A stretch of DNA of 64,000 bases from Ancylostoma caninum (GCA_037903475.1 JBAJFG010000353.1:62001-126000); one strand, 5' to 3'; positions 26,101-38,644 are shown, numbered from the stretch's first letter. Numbers and translations are program-made. Notes: generated by a model not told the origin, from the letters alone.

Positions 26101-29100
26101 CGGAAGATTCTGTGACGGAGAAACGGAGCGATTCGAAGGCGATCAGCGTCCAGCCGAAAACAGCCGCATCCAGGCATAGTTGCACTCACAGCAGCGAGAT
26201 GAGAGCATTGTCGTGTTGTTACGGGACCTACTGGTGGTTTATGAAGTTATTTTACTAGGCTGTTGAGGAGTTTGTTGCTGCTTTTTCGAGGGAAATGGGA
26301 GAGAGAATAAGGAGATTAATGTAAAAACCCGAACATCAGTATTTTATGGATTTAGCTGTTACTTAATTCAATGTTTTCGTTGAAGAGGGATACACCTTCA
26401 GCACATTCTTCTGATAAATGTTTTTCTGGAAAACCAGTCCCACAAACTATATATTTACCTCTTCCAAGTAGTTCTTCCTAGATTCGGTGTTCACCTGCAT
26501 GTTTCTGTGTTTTGATTATCCTAAGAAAGTATGTAATACTGATTTTTCTCCAAGATTGGAAAAAAGAATTCAACGACTAGAAAGCAACTACCCTTGCCAG
26601 CCTAGTACCTCTCGTATCCACGACAGTGCGCTCCCATTCGATTTCTTTTTCGTTTCATGCACCACTTTGATTTGGCACGGATCATTTACTTGTCCCTAAT
26701 CCGTGCTGCTTTGGTTTCTCGTGCAGTGGTCGTGTTTCTTCAGTTTTGCAGTCGTTGAAGCACACTCTATGAGCTTATGTTTTGAGCCTATCGCTGACAT
26801 GCAAATTCTGGGGAGGTGCCGTATTCTGACGTGGTCTTGTAGTACACGATACACGCACGGAATCCGTGAACAGTGTACGGAGAACAACATTTGTTTCAGT
26901 GTCGTCACCGTCAAAAATCCAGCCGGACGATGTGTCGTCCTCTGGCGAAGACGTGAAGGAGCGTGAAGATACGGAGATTCTGCGAGTATTCGATGGTAAT
27001 TCGTCACTGCGAGCGCAAGTCTGTCGTACGGCCAGCGTTCCGAAGACCGCCACGGTGCAGCAGATTCGTGTACGTTTTTTGTGGACTAGGAACAGCCAAA
27101 ATACAGTTTGATTCTTCCATCTGACCTTGAAGGTGCCCGGAAAAGGCTCATTGAATTCCAGGATGCCGCGCTGCGAAGGTTTCATATCACGGATAACCCG
27201 GATAACTACTATGTAACGCAAGTCGTCAACGACGGTAGGATTCCAGTTCTTTTTCGATGTTTCTCTTCTGAAAGCTCTTTTAAAAGTCGCCCATAACTGT
27301 TCAGCAGGTGACGAGGAGACGTTGGAGGATCCGGTCCCTTTGCGCAATGTGAAACGACCTGAAGGTCGACGCGCACAGATATTCCTTAGGTACAAAGATG
27401 ATCCTGACAAGGACGTTGTCAAACTCTATGGCGGGTGGTTGAGGTATGAGAGCAAGCATTTTGTGCATCGTGTTGTGTAATCTGGAAAATGACTAAATCC
27501 AGGGTTCCCGTAACGTTTTGTACATTAACTGTAACGCGAGATACACTGGTACAAGATGCCCTTGCCGATGCGCTGCAAAACTTCGGTTTGGATCCCAGCA
27601 CGTGGAATAGGTGAGTGATATGACGAAAACTCTTTTTTCTTCAAATTTTTTCTACTTATTTACTCCTTAAGATACTCTCGAAACTCTCCACAGCACAAAG
27701 GAAAAGAAAAGTACAACTTTTATGACTGTTGGCACTGGGAATTCCCTGGATTCGTAGAAACGTCCAGGTGAAGAAAACGAAGTCACGTCTTATGAACGGT
27801 CTTATCTTCAGATATAATCTGATAGAAGTATCCCTGGATCGCGGAGTAGCGGAACGGACATGTAATGCTCAGGAAAACATGCTACAGCTGGTGCGAAACC
27901 TTCGCAAGGTTTGTTTGGAGCTTAAGTTTTTCTGTCATTTATTTATTTTGATCCATTATTTGAAAAAGTAGACAGGCTATTAAAAGTTTTTTTCGTCGAT
28001 CTGAGAGCAAATGGACAACCTCCTTTGTGATTGGCTAATATCTATATCTGTGTCCGCAATCTCTCTCATGATTGGCTAGTATATCTGCCCACGTTTTTCT
28101 TAGCAAACCAAGATCGTGATCTAGGCTCTCCGAATAACTATGCTCCTGACTGTGTTTATTTCCCAGGATTCATTGCGTCGTTACCATGTGGTGCGATTTT
28201 ACGTCCAAGAAAAAGAGGATCCACATGATCACGCTGTGTTCGTAGGAAATCTTCCTGTATCACTCGCCCAGCGGCAATATGAGCGCATACTACTCAAATT
28301 GTTAGGAGCAAAAGGTAATTTTGCTACGCAATCTTATTTTCTTCCGTACTTTTTGTTTGATTCTTCCTTGTTCTTGAAATCCCTTTGTAACCCTTATTTT
28401 CCATGGATAAAGAATATACTTCTACAGTCGCACCCCTTATCGTTATGTATCTGAGCTTAGAAGCTTCGAAGGCTAGCTTACAGAGATGAGATGATATGAA
28501 AATCAAACTATTTACACTTTTTTGGCAAATGATAGAGCGAGTAATGCGCGCTAGACTCTGATTGGTTGTCCCACATCTACGTCACGCGTCAACGATTGGT
28601 CCTCAATGCCAGTAACAAAATTAAAGAAGTTGCTTACAATCTGAATCAATTTCACTACTTTTGCTGCAAGCTATCATTTTGCTTTTCTAATTTTATTTTT
28701 TTTCCTTTTCAGAGAAACCCTTCACCGCTATTGGCCCAATTTACTTCGAATACGGTTCACTTGTAATCACCTTCAATACGCCAAAAGCAGCGACAGCAGC
28801 TGTTCAGCGTCTGCAAAATGCTATCTACGAGGACAAAAAGCTGATTGTTTTATGTCTTCCCAATGTTCAGGTCGGTCAGACTTCATTTTCTTATACATCT
28901 TTGCCATGTCGGTTGTGATTGGCTGACGAACAAACAAAGATTTGTGATTGGCTAGGGATGAAACTCATCTGTTCTCATTGGTCGATCTGTACTGCCGATG
29001 TTGTTTTGTGCTCTTTGACCAATATCTTTAATAATTTTAGCCCCACATGCTACCCCCGGATGCTGAACCGTTACTGGTACTGGTGAACGTGAAAAGTGGA

Positions 29101-32100
29101 GGATGTCAAGGCACTGAGTTGATTCAGTCTTTCCGCAAGCTCCTCAATCCGTTCCAAGTATTCGACGTCCTCAAGGGTGGTCCTCTAGTCGGGTGCGTCT
29201 CCATAAATCTAATCCAGACTCACATTTCTTGTGTGCTGAATTTATTCTAACTATATTCCAGGCTGTACGTGTTTCGGAACATTCCCAAGTACAAGATCCT
29301 AGCATGCGGAGGTGATGGTACAATAGGATGGGTGCTACAGTGTCTGGATATTGCAAAGCAGGTATGGCTTTACATTTCCAAAGAATCGCAGTACCCGATT
29401 TTTCGGAATTTTATTGGATCCATGAATTTCAGGATGCTGCTTGCTTCTCGCCACCATGTGGTATAGTGCCACTGGGTACCGGCAATGATTTGGCTAGAGT
29501 GCTCCGTTGGGGTGGTGGTTATACCGGAGAGGAGAATCCTTTAGATATTTTGAAGGTTGGATCATAGTTACAGTTCATCTACTCAAGCGCTTACTTGTAT
29601 TTTATGAGTATTAGTCTAACTTTTTTTTGTAAAAACGAGGCGTTAACGATAGTTATATAATTCAGGACGTCATTGAAGCGGATGAGGTCCGGTTGGACAG
29701 ATGGGCAGTCGTCTTCCACGAGGAAGAACGGAGTCAGCCGCCGAATCAGGTGATTTCAGCTGTAACTATAGAGCTTTTCCAAAGTGTATTGCTGGAAAAT
29801 TTCATTCTTTTCAAGAAATTGAATTGTAAGGTGAGGAATTTGTACCATGAAAGAGGCATATTTACCTTGGTAAACGCAGTTATTTGTGCTACAGTTAATT
29901 TTAGAAGTGGTATTACCTAAGGTAATCAGTGGATTTTTGACCAATCAATGGTATTCTATGAATCCATGTTGATGCTACATTTACAGTTCTCTACTAGTAC
30001 TGTAAATCTGGATCTATCAGAAGCTTGAATATGTTAGAAATGTGTATTTGTCACATTTTATAACATTTAGTCTTGCTCTTGTTTACCTCTCATTAGCACT
30101 TAAATTTGTTGGTCAAAGCGTAGGAAAATCCTCAATTTCATGGATAGTTTTGTTTGTTTTTCAGTTCCTGGGAAAACATAAATGGTGGATTTTCCCGATT
30201 TCCACGTTTCCTATCAATGTCATAGAGACAACTCAAAGAAATTATTCACTACTTGATAACTCATGGATTCAATTTAGGCATCCGCTGCAAATCCAGCCGA
30301 AACGGATCAGACGATGAGCAATCCTGAAGATCAGACAAGCATGATTATAATGAATAACTATTTCGGTATTGGCATCGATGCTGACGTGTGCCTGAAATTT
30401 CACAACAAGGTAAGGCTGTTTTAGGGAAAATGGTTTTGTTTCAGGCTTTCCTGTAATCTGTTGCAATGAATCCAGAATATTTTGTGGAATTTAAGCGCCA
30501 AAAAGTCTTCTCATAGTGATCGTATTTCTGGATTTTCTGGACGTTTTAGTCATGTTGTTGTGCTAGTTCTCCGAAAAATAGTAGCCAAATGTAGTATGAT
30601 TCACTCTTTCATTTATAAGGTGACTGTTTTTTAGCGCGATGCTAATCCTGAAAAGTTCCAATCGCGACTGTTCAACAAAACTCAGTATGCAAAGATTGGT
30701 CTACGGAAAATGTTCTTCGAACGATCATGCAAAGATCTCTGGAAGCGTATAGAAGTGGAGGTAGGACAACTGTTTACTTTATGACAAACCAGTTGACTCT
30801 CAGAAGTATTTCTATAGGTCGACGGACGTCCCATTGAATTGCCGAACATCGAAGGAATAGTTGTGCTCAACTTGCTAAGCTGGGGAAGCGGTGCAAATCC
30901 GTGGGGAACAGCCAAGGAAGAGAGCCCATTCCAGAAACCAACGCACTACGATGGACTTCTGGAGGTGGGTATTCTTACGGTGGCCTTCGTACTTGCCTCT
31001 GATTTGATGTGGTTTACTTACTACTTACAGGTGGTCGGCATTTCTGACGTATCGCGTTTGGGTCTTATACAGTCAAAGCTAGCTGCCGGTACAAGAATTG
31101 CTCAAGGAGGAAGTGTACGTATTATTTTCTTATTTATTGAAATTACCGCCAATTTTTCTGACGAGCACCTTTTGTACTTACAGATTCGCATAACCACTCA
31201 CGAGGAATGGCCAGTGCAAGTTGATGGCGAGCCCCACATTCAACCCCCGGGCACAATCACTATCCTGAAATCTGCGTTGAAGGTTCGTGATTTTTCGTTT
31301 TGATTGGACAGAGCAATGTCGGCCGTGGATTATTCTTCTCTCTGGGACCAGCCGAAAATTATTACTCGTTGTTGTATTAAAGCTAAATGTTTCTCGTTGT
31401 GAATGAGTGATAGTTTTGCCAGTGTTGTCGTTTCGGTTTTGAATAATTTGTGGAAGTACTGCCGATAATATCCAGAGTTAAAGTCCAGAGTCCGGGCTGC
31501 TCTTGGTTTTCCTAGCTATTTCTATTGGTATCATCTTTGTGTAAGAAATGGTTTTCTCACTCTTACATTGGGCGTTGATGACCGTACAGGAGGAAGATGA
31601 AATAATGACCCTTAGAATGGAAAAATAATTTTGTCGAGACACGGAAATTACCATCTTTACTTCATTCGTCTCTGAGTAGTAACTATCTGGAGAGTTTTTT
31701 TTTGATATTGTAATGTTCAATTTATATTGGCATTCTATTAAGAGAGGGTGTGGAGCATTGTACTTAGAGAAGGTGGCGCGGCCAAGCACTGCGATTGGTC
31801 AGTTCAAGCAAGCGTCCAATCGCAGAGCTCGGTCCCCTTCCGGCTGCAACGTTCCGCACATGTTGGGAGACCGTTCTCACCTATCCTGTGTCGCATACTG
31901 CATTTGTTAGGGTCTAGAGTTCAATACCATAGGGAATGTTCACCATAATAGGTCACTCCAACGATACCAAACCTCGTAGAGGTCTAGTAAAAAAAAGTAG
32001 TACCATTAAAAAAACTTTTACATCAGATTGTCAAAAAATCTCGATTTCTCAACATAATCCGCTATACTCGAATAAAACTTTTTTGTTTTTTTTTCCATTT

Positions 32101-32806
32101 GTTTTGGAGGATCACTTTCATCTCATTGCTTTGCGTTTGTTATGTATGTCTACTGTGCTTGAGTAAAGGAGCACCATGAGTGCATGAATAAATAAATAAA
32201 TAAATAAATAAATAAATGATCGGCAATAGTTCTACAAATATTTAAAACTCGAAATTCTGTTGTAACCTAACATATGACGTCACAGGGTGTTCCAGATGTA
32301 TCCATAAATGCTTTGACGTAAAATCCTCAGAAATCGTGAGACAGACGATTACTTTATAGCGCTACTCGAAATGGATACACAAATTGCTCACAAAAACAAG
32401 CTCATTCGTGCAAGGAACTTTTGCGAATTCTATGTTATCCTTGCGAGAATAGAACGTTCCGGAATCCAGCGCATGAGCCAATGAAAACGATTTTTTCTTA
32501 TGCTTTTTTTCCTCGCGAGACAACACGTTGTGAATCTTGTGACGTCATATATGTAATTGTGATTGTACTGTAAGCTTACTGTACGCGCTTTGCTCGAGTG
32601 TGCTAACCGTGGCTGTTTAGGCGCAAATGCTGAAGAAGGCGAAGAAAAGTCGCCGCGGCGCGACCTCGTCACAGGTACGAGCGGTGGCCAGCGAAGGCTC
32701 CCCGTATGGTCCGTTGGGCGTGCCGTCATCGTTGGACGCAGCTCACGGTAAATCCACGCCTGAAGCGCTCGGCGACTCCGACGAAGAGGGCGACGCCTTC
32801 CTCTAG
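20139..32806 (+). CDS. dgk-1: diacylglycerol kinase theta, DGK-1-like (23 exons)
   Basis: Phosphorylates diacylglycerol to phosphatidic acid; in C. elegans DGK-1 opposes Gq signalling at synapses. Exons: 20139-20295, 20367-20446, 21302-21404, 23370-23458, 24916-25047, 25899-26052, 26900-27069, 27162-27234, 27308-27443, 27503-27610, 27812-27908, 28167-28314, 28713-28870, 29041-29192, 29262-29361, 29433-29555, 29666-29749, 30278-30409, 30635-30760, 30818-30964, 31031-31114, 31184-31282, 32621-32806. All junctions keep phase and give 945 aa, close to the family length. Three C1 fingers are complete: H21-C70, H84-C131 and H150-C200. Ras-association-type regions follow (about 255-480), including a VFVGNLP segment. 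The catalytic domain starts near 545 with GGDGT at 602-606 and PLGTGND at 632-638; the accessory domain includes NLLSWGSG and NPWG. The tail is acidic, ending GDAFL. The first in-frame ATG of exon 1 was chosen as start. No disabling change was seen. Confidence 0.95.
23725..23754. repeat. AC/GT dinucleotide palindrome
   Basis: A run of CA repeats is followed by GCATGTGTCTGTGTGTGG, so the tract can fold back on itself. It lies in intron 4 of the diacylglycerol kinase gene. Confidence 0.6.
25151..25257. repeat. palindromic repeat, TTACCCAGGGTAA family, best copy
   Basis: A 107-bp near-palindrome in intron 5 of the kinase gene. It begins CTGAGGC..TGCATCGTTGAGATTACCCAGGGTAAA and ends TACCCTGGGTAATTTCAGCGATGCA..GACCTCAG. 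The arms pair over about 30 bases with a small central spacer. The structure suggests a miniature inverted-repeat element. Confidence 0.75.
28028..28985. promoter_or_regulatory. cluster of ATTGG (inverted CCAAT) motifs in kinase introns
   Basis: Seven copies of GATTGGC/GATTGGT or close variants lie in introns 11, 12 and 13 (near 28029, 28069, 28559, 28592, 28916, 28946 and 28976), all in the same orientation and none inside an exon. ATTGG is the core of the CCAAT box bound by NF-Y. They may instead be fragments of the dispersed GATTGGT hairpin family. Function is inferred only. Confidence 0.3.
31749..31860. repeat. hairpin repeat, GATTGGT..CCAATC family
   Basis: Long inverted repeat in the last kinase intron. 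The left end TGTGGAGCATTGTAC pairs with the right end GCAACGTTCCGCACA, and the inner arms GCACTGCGATTGGT and CCAATCGCAGAGC flank a short loop. One of the most complete copies of the family. Confidence 0.7.
32187..32217. repeat. (AAAT)n microsatellite
   Basis: About eight tandem AAAT units in the last intron of the kinase gene, upstream of exon 23. Confidence 0.85.
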
Positions 32807-34664
32807 ATATGCTTTTTGTGTCCGCTTTGCTCCACATTCATACACTGCTCCGTCGTTAACGTCCCCCAAAAATCGTTCTACATGCTTCTGAAAACACATT
32901 CCTTCTAGCTACGATCTGCCGTTGGACATTCCATTGCAGTTTTCTTTACAATTTCTTCGCTTCCGCATTAACAGAGAGAGAGAGTATGGTATATGTGAAT
33001 GTGTGGTCGTGATGGTGTGTTGTCGCGCGACAAATTTCCGCCACGAGTCGCGCGATTTCCGACATCGCGCACCACCACGCAAAACGGCAATATATCCCGG
33101 TTCTTTTGAGAGGGTCGGCACTAGTTCTCTGATTTTTCTCACGACGGTATGCTACCATGTTAGGTGATATTTATTGTTTTGTAACTCTTGAAACACTCGC
33201 TAACACTTCACGAGCAGTTCTTATACCGGATGTCGAGTTATCCTGAGCGCGATCCATGCTGAAAAATGGACGAAAAACTATTTTCCGGGGCCCATATCGT
33301 CGCACTCGTGGATGTCACGATATTCGTCTATTACTGCTACTTTACCGACGCTCATTATCTAGGATTGTATATAGTGTAAGTGGTTGCACACGGTAGTTAA
33401 CAGTGTTTTCTGTTTCCTTCGGTACTTACTAAGTAAGCCCCCAATTCGCCCGGTAACTGTCCTATTCCCTGCGATCCACGTCCAGCTATGCCGTCTGTAT
33501 TTTTTTTACATGTAAATTGTCCATAACGCAGTATTACCAATTATTTGTCGCGGTTCCTGCTTTTCAACCAAATTCCTCTGCTCCGATCGGAGACAACGAC
33601 GACTAGGGTTTGGTCAGCTGAGACGTTTGGGATGATAGGCCCGCCCACCGCGTGAAAATCCTGCAAATCCTGGCTGTTCGCGCAGTTGCAACTCGGGAAG
33701 TTGTACTCTCATCCGCTCACGTTTTGGAAACATCAAAAGCGCGTTTTTTTGTGCTTTTGTGTTCTTCTGCGATTGCAGTGCGGCGCGGTGTCAGACATGG
33801 GCGGAGTTCTACGCAACTCTGGGCGCGGTTTTCAGCGACTACACCGAATAAGTGCTCTAGCTCTTATGCGATGATCCCCCATAGAGTATCGCGTTACTCG
33901 CTGATCCACGACAGGCATACAACAACATATCGTTTGTAAATGAAATCCCGTACCGGCCTAGTCCTCCCTCACACACTGGTTCGACCGCCCAGGCCCGTGG
34001 GTTCACTGGTTTCTTTCCTTGAGTACACACACATATATATCTGCGCAACTCTCACCCCCTCCTGTACCCCTCGTTCATCGTCTCCATCTAGTCACTCATC
34101 TGCTCTAGTCGGTCCCCTTTTTTGGCTAATATTGCCCTCCCCCCGCGCGCATCGCAGATTTGTTAGGTCCAAAAGTCTCGCATAGGGCATCGGTGTTCAG
34201 CTCTCAACTTCTACGATTTGTGATCCGTCATTGCATCATCGCCATTTCTCTTCTCTAGGTGATACAGTAAGGACCATTTCACCTCATGACAATGACATTC
34301 CCCTCATTGCAAATATAATATTTGTCATCATCTGAATATTTTCTGTGTATTATGCAAAAAGATTGAAGAAAAAATCTAAAATAAATGCCAGCACTACACA
34401 AAAATTGAGTCACGTCAATCGTTTTACCCCCCGTTCATCATCTCATCTCGCACGTCATCACGTTTTGTTCTCTTTCTTCCCTCCAATTTTCATCTCGATC
34501 CATTCATGCCCATTCTTTTTGTTCACGTCATAACATACACGTACATTTATGATAGTTTGCTTATCGCTGTACGGTCTTTCGGTGTTCATGCTTTAAAAAT
34601 GAACCAACATACGTCAAACCATGTGCGAATGGTTGCAGCAGAGCAGAGTTTATTTGTGTAGTGA

Positions 34665-34670
34665 AATAAA
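34665..34670 (+). terminator. candidate poly(A) signal of the short dgk-1 form
   Basis: AATAAA followed directly by the GT-rich stretch GTGTTTTGTG, about 1.86 kb after the TAG at 32804-32806. An earlier AATAAA at about 34380 lacks such a GT-rich element. Confidence 0.4.
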
Positions 34671-35035
34671 GTGTTTTGTGCGCTGTCACTGTGTTGTGTG
34701 TATGCTGATTGGAGCATTGTTGTAGTCAACTAGTTGAACAGAAAGTAATGTTAATTTGTGAGATAATGAAGCAAAGGTTTGCTAGGAAGGAGAACTGATT
34801 AAAACAGTGAAACTTTACTATGTACATAGTGGAGAACTGTGTCAAATTAGGCGATATTGATTGATGTCAGTTGATCCGGAAGAAATACTTTGTGAGATGT
34901 GGACCTTTCGACCATAAAAGCCTACTGATACTGGTCTGGATAACTATCCTTAGATCCTGAACAAACATAAGAAGTGCAAAAAAGAATTGTTTTTGTGATG
35001 CAGGGTGAATAAATGGACGTTCATGTTGATATCAG

Positions 35036-35138
35036 GGGTGGAGCGTTGTGCCGCCGAAGGGCGACGCGAGAGCTTTGCTAATGGTGCATTGCATGAACTG
35101 ACCAATCGCCGAGCTCAGCTGCGCCGCCCCTTCCAGGT
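35036..35138. repeat. hairpin repeat, ACCAATC family
   Basis: Contains GGGGTGGAGCGTTGTGCCGCC on the left and GACCAATCGCCGAGCTCAGCTGCGCCGCCCC on the right, with a loop CATTGCATGAACT. The left GATTGGT arm is mutated, giving a partially decayed copy. Confidence 0.55.
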
Positions 35139-36330
35139 ACAAGGCTCTGTACGCGTTGATATTCGATCGAATGACTGTGGATTTTGTTCAGAAGTGTCGA
35201 TTTACTGTTTTGGTGTCCAAGGATTCTGCCATTTATGTGTCGGATTACTCACGAACTCGAAAAAAAAAACTTGCACATTCGAATATTCGAACAATCATGG
35301 ACGTGCTCTTCAACTAATGGAATATTCGGGACAGAATTAGAATGTCATTATTTAGAAGGAAGTCTGTCTCGAAACGCGGCTTGGCGCGTGGTGGATGCTT
35401 AACTCGGCCAGGTTTTTGTTGAATAGTCCACTTTTTGAATAATTGGTGTTTCGAATGACTCGAGGTTTGCTGAGATCACCAATCTTCGGTCTTGCAAATG
35501 CTTGGATTGTTTTCGGATGAACTTCTTCGCTTTAGGGTTCTCAGTAGACTCACACATACTAGAAACGAAACATATTGTATCTGAGGAAGGTGTGGAAGCT
35601 TGGGATTATGCACGGATCTTGAAGGAAACATAAGTGATAACATGTCTGCAAGAGGAGAAATTTCCATTTTCTCCCTTCTATGATTTGTAAATTTTAATGA
35701 GAGTTGTGATTTTGTTCCTGTTTTTCAGAAAGAGTGCGAAGTCGAACTAACTTTCCCAAGCTATGTTCTGAGAGATTGTTAGATTCGCTGTAGTGACTAT
35801 AGAGAGAAATCCTGGGAGCTTCCAGACTCTGGGAGTGAAATGCTGTTCCGAGCTGCAATTAGTTAGGGAATAGATTAAGTACGGATTGGCTCACTTCATT
35901 CTAATATCCGCATCGAGAAAGCGTCGATTTAACAATTCTTTCCCTCACTGAATACTAGATGCACTTGAGCTTCACTCGTGGTAGAGCAACGAAATCGTTG
36001 ATGGGAAACGGGGATGAGCGGAATTCCGGCATCAGAAGTTCGGAAGTTCCTTAGTTCTGGCGTTATGCGGGCTTCTGGCTTCTAGATTTCTGTAGGATTG
36101 GAAGTGATTGAGTTACGTCAACTCACACACGCGGTTTTTATCTTTCCAGAAGTTTGTCAAATTTCAAAGGGAAACACGGTTGATTTGAGATTATTCAACT
36201 ATTATTCAATAAGAACTTAAAAATATTAAATTAGGGCGGAATTCAAAGAAAAAAAGAAAGAAAAGGAAGTGCTTGGATAAGAACAGAGTGGGTAGAAAAC
36301 ACGAATGTGTCTTTATAGACACAAATTTAG

Positions 36331-36548
36331 GCACAAATGCTACGAAAACCGGTGCGTTCGCGTAGTGGGCGACTTCGCAACGACGGCGACGCGAACGGTC
36401 GCGGCACGTCGCGTGCGATTCTACGCGTCGCGTCACGTAGCCGCACTCGAGCCGACACCGCTCCATTGGCAACGCCTGAAGAAGATTGTCGTCGACCTTT
36501 CGAGCTTGGCATACAGATCGGGCGACGTCTTGGGAAGAGCATTGGCAG
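36331..36548 (+). CDS. dgk-1: dgk-1 alternative exon A (long C-terminal form)
   Basis: Follows the acceptor CAAATTTAG and ends at donor GGCAG|GTGGGC. In phase 0 from exon 22 (ending 31282) it encodes 72 codons plus two bases. It opens with AQML, the same four residues as exon 23 at 32621, and continues with an Arg/Ser-rich, basic stretch. It ends in phase 2, which joins exactly to the exon at 39037. GC content is far above the flanks. It could replace exon 23, or follow it if the CAG|GTACGAG site inside exon 23 (after 32674) is used, since that is also phase 0. Transcript evidence is needed to choose. Confidence 0.7.
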
Positions 36549-36601
36549 GTGGGCGCTCTTCATATCGAAATGATTTAATTTCAGGGCTTTAAACTGTCTA
36601 A

Positions 36602-36638
36602 TTTACTTATTTATTTATTTATTTATTTGTTTATTTGA
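36602..36638. repeat. (TTTA)n microsatellite
   Basis: About nine tandem TTTA-type units in the intron between the two alternative kinase exons. Confidence 0.8.
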
Positions 36639-36889
36639 ATACACTCGAAGGTGGGCCGAAAAAGAGAAAGAAAAAAATCACAGCGAAACAGGGAATGAAA
36701 GTCAGAATTCTACCTTCTACTCCCGATTAAATTATGGTTGTCTTCAACTCGACGATCCTTATGGCGAGTCATAGGCTGCATGTTCGAAGCTCTCCAGTTT
36801 TGTAAACTCATTTTTAATGATTTATCTTCTCTTGGTTTTTGTTCTCAAACATTTCTACCAATTATGGGGGTCCCGATACCATGTGATGA

Positions 36890-37030
36890 TATTTCTGCAG
36901 AAATCACTACCGCTCTTAGCATTACGTCTTCCAATGTATGCTCCATGCGATAACGTTATTTAATCCTGAAGGACTACAAACGACACTGATAAAGTTCACA
37001 TGGCAGACATTAGGCGTGAAAGTGACTACC
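36890..37030 (+). repeat. diverged duplicate, copy 1
   Basis: The segment from GCAGAAATCACT through GCGATAACGTTA and GACATTAGGCGTGA reappears at 38645-38790 as GAAGAAATCACT, GCGATAAGGTTA and GAAATCAGGCGTGTGA. Both lie in the last intron of the long kinase form. They look like two copies of an old interspersed repeat. Confidence 0.5.
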
Positions 37031-37488
37031 AATGGTAGTCCTTTGATCTGTGGTGAAATTACTGACTCTTTATCTGGAGTACACATTCTATTTGGATCAT
37101 AATGTTACTTAGTATTACTGTTAATTAGGTTACATACTTAAGCACTGAGTGGCTGCAGTTAGCATTTAAGATCTTTGAATTGTAGCCCCAAAAATGGGTA
37201 TTTCATGTAATTATTGAAGGGCCGGAAGTAAAGCCAGCGATTCACTCGACAAGAAAACCTAGGAAAATTGAAAAAAATTAGATTTAGAACATTTGCAATC
37301 CAACTAGCATGATTTTTGAGTACGACCGCATATGCAGTGTCATCTAGCCAGAAAAAAAAAACAGTCAAATCCAGAAAAGAAACTAAAACAGCTGCCAAAT
37401 CCAACACCAATTCGAACCCTTGCCGTGCTGTAGGCACTGAATCGTTCATGAAATAGCGTCCTCCTACAAAACTTTATCCGTACGTGAT

Positions 37489-37612
37489 ACGACCTGGGTC
37501 TGGATACATCGTTAAGATCACCCAGGGTAAACATGTTGACCCCAGTTAACGATGGGTAAGTTATGAGGGTGTTGACACGTTTGGCTTGGGTAATCTCACT
37601 TACGCATGCAAG
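37489..37612. repeat. palindromic repeat, TTACCC/GGGTAA family
   Basis: The left arm contains GATACATCGTTAAGATCACCCAGGGTAAAC. The right arm contains GTTTGGCTTGGGTAATCTCACTTACGCATG. It carries a central insertion compared with the copy at 25151. Confidence 0.6.
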
Positions 37613-38098
37613 GCAAGCAGGTAAAATCTCGCACGATGTCCATGCCCCTTAGCTTTCAGAGCATGAAATCCACTTCAGATGTCTAGTTCGACTTCTCATT
37701 GAGCTTGACAAAGAACATTGCAGGATTTCGACTTTTGAAACCTCCAGGAGTTTATTATTTTTTCTTATATATCCGAGCATGCAGTTCTTGGACAAGTAAT
37801 CCTTAAAAATTAACAAGTATGCACCTAACCTGCCCTTACCCACGACCTAATGGTAGCACACAATTCCAGAAGTTTTCACACATTTTGGGGTTGATTTTTT
37901 TTGCTCTTGGCACTCTTCCTTACCTTTATTTCTTCTAATAGTAATGGTAATTTTGTGTTTATTAAAAGAAAGCTACTCTGGCAGTGGTACTGCGCAATTC
38001 ATGAATGTACCAGTTTGATAAATTTCTTACTACATCTAAGCTATAGTAGTAATCTTGCAGCAGCTATTCATTTGCCAGATGGGCCGTCCACGGATGTA

Positions 38099-38641
38099 CA
38101 GGGGGGGGGGCCATAAGTTATTGTACAACGTTTGCTGGCCCATTTCTCCGCAGTAGTAAAATATTTTTTGCCGCACTAGGCACTGTTTAATAGAGCTGGA
38201 TTTGCTCTATCTTTTGATCACAAAAACCTCCTGGATACTTCCAAGATAACGAAAAAAGTTTATCGGAAACATTCATTGCAGACTTTCGGTGCCGCAAAAT
38301 GCACTAACTCTGCCCGCAATTTCCGAGCAAAACAGCCACAAAAACAGTTTGATATTTTTAGAAAGAGCATTCTTTGCTCTTTAAGATGCATCTAAGCAGT
38401 ACACCCCACTTTAGAGATTTGGTGGATTTTTCGTAAAAAATTTCCACATCAACCCGCTTTTTTCAAAAACCTGTTCTAAGTCCAACTGCTCCAAAGCAAA
38501 ACTCTCCCGGGAAACCGGGTTTTAACTGTAAGATACTTTGATCCCTGCTCTATTCGGCAGCGAAAAGAGCAGGATAATCCATGTGTTGCTGGTGGAGAAA
38601 TAAATGAGCAAACGTTGTACAATAACTTATGGCCCCCCCTG
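38099..38641. mobile_element. 543-bp TIR element with G-run termini
   Basis: Begins CA followed by ten G and CCATAAGTTATTGTACAACG, and ends with the inverted form AACGTTGTACAATAACTTATGGCCCCCCCTG. The terminal repeats are about 50 bp, and the flanks are TA on both sides (38097-38098 and 38642-38643). There is no transposase frame. It is a miniature Tc1/mariner-type element sitting directly beside an older duplicated sequence (38645-38790) in the last kinase intron. The ends differ in the length of the G/C run. Confidence 0.8.
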
Positions 38642-38644
38642 TAT

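Larger units (their letters stand above)
32807..36330. other. 3' UTR, downstream or intronic sequence of dgk-1
   Basis: No further gene is seen between the short-form stop codon and the alternative exon at 36331. For the short transcript this is 3' UTR up to about 34.7 kb. For the long transcript it is part of intron 22. It includes one hairpin repeat (35036-35138). Confidence 0.5.

Noticed and set aside
26775..27422. 215-codon minus-strand ORF, the longest frame in the window
   Set aside because: It is antisense to kinase exons 7-9, whose plus-strand reading matches Ras-association regions with exact splice phases. The minus frame has no domain of its own and also covers intron sequence.
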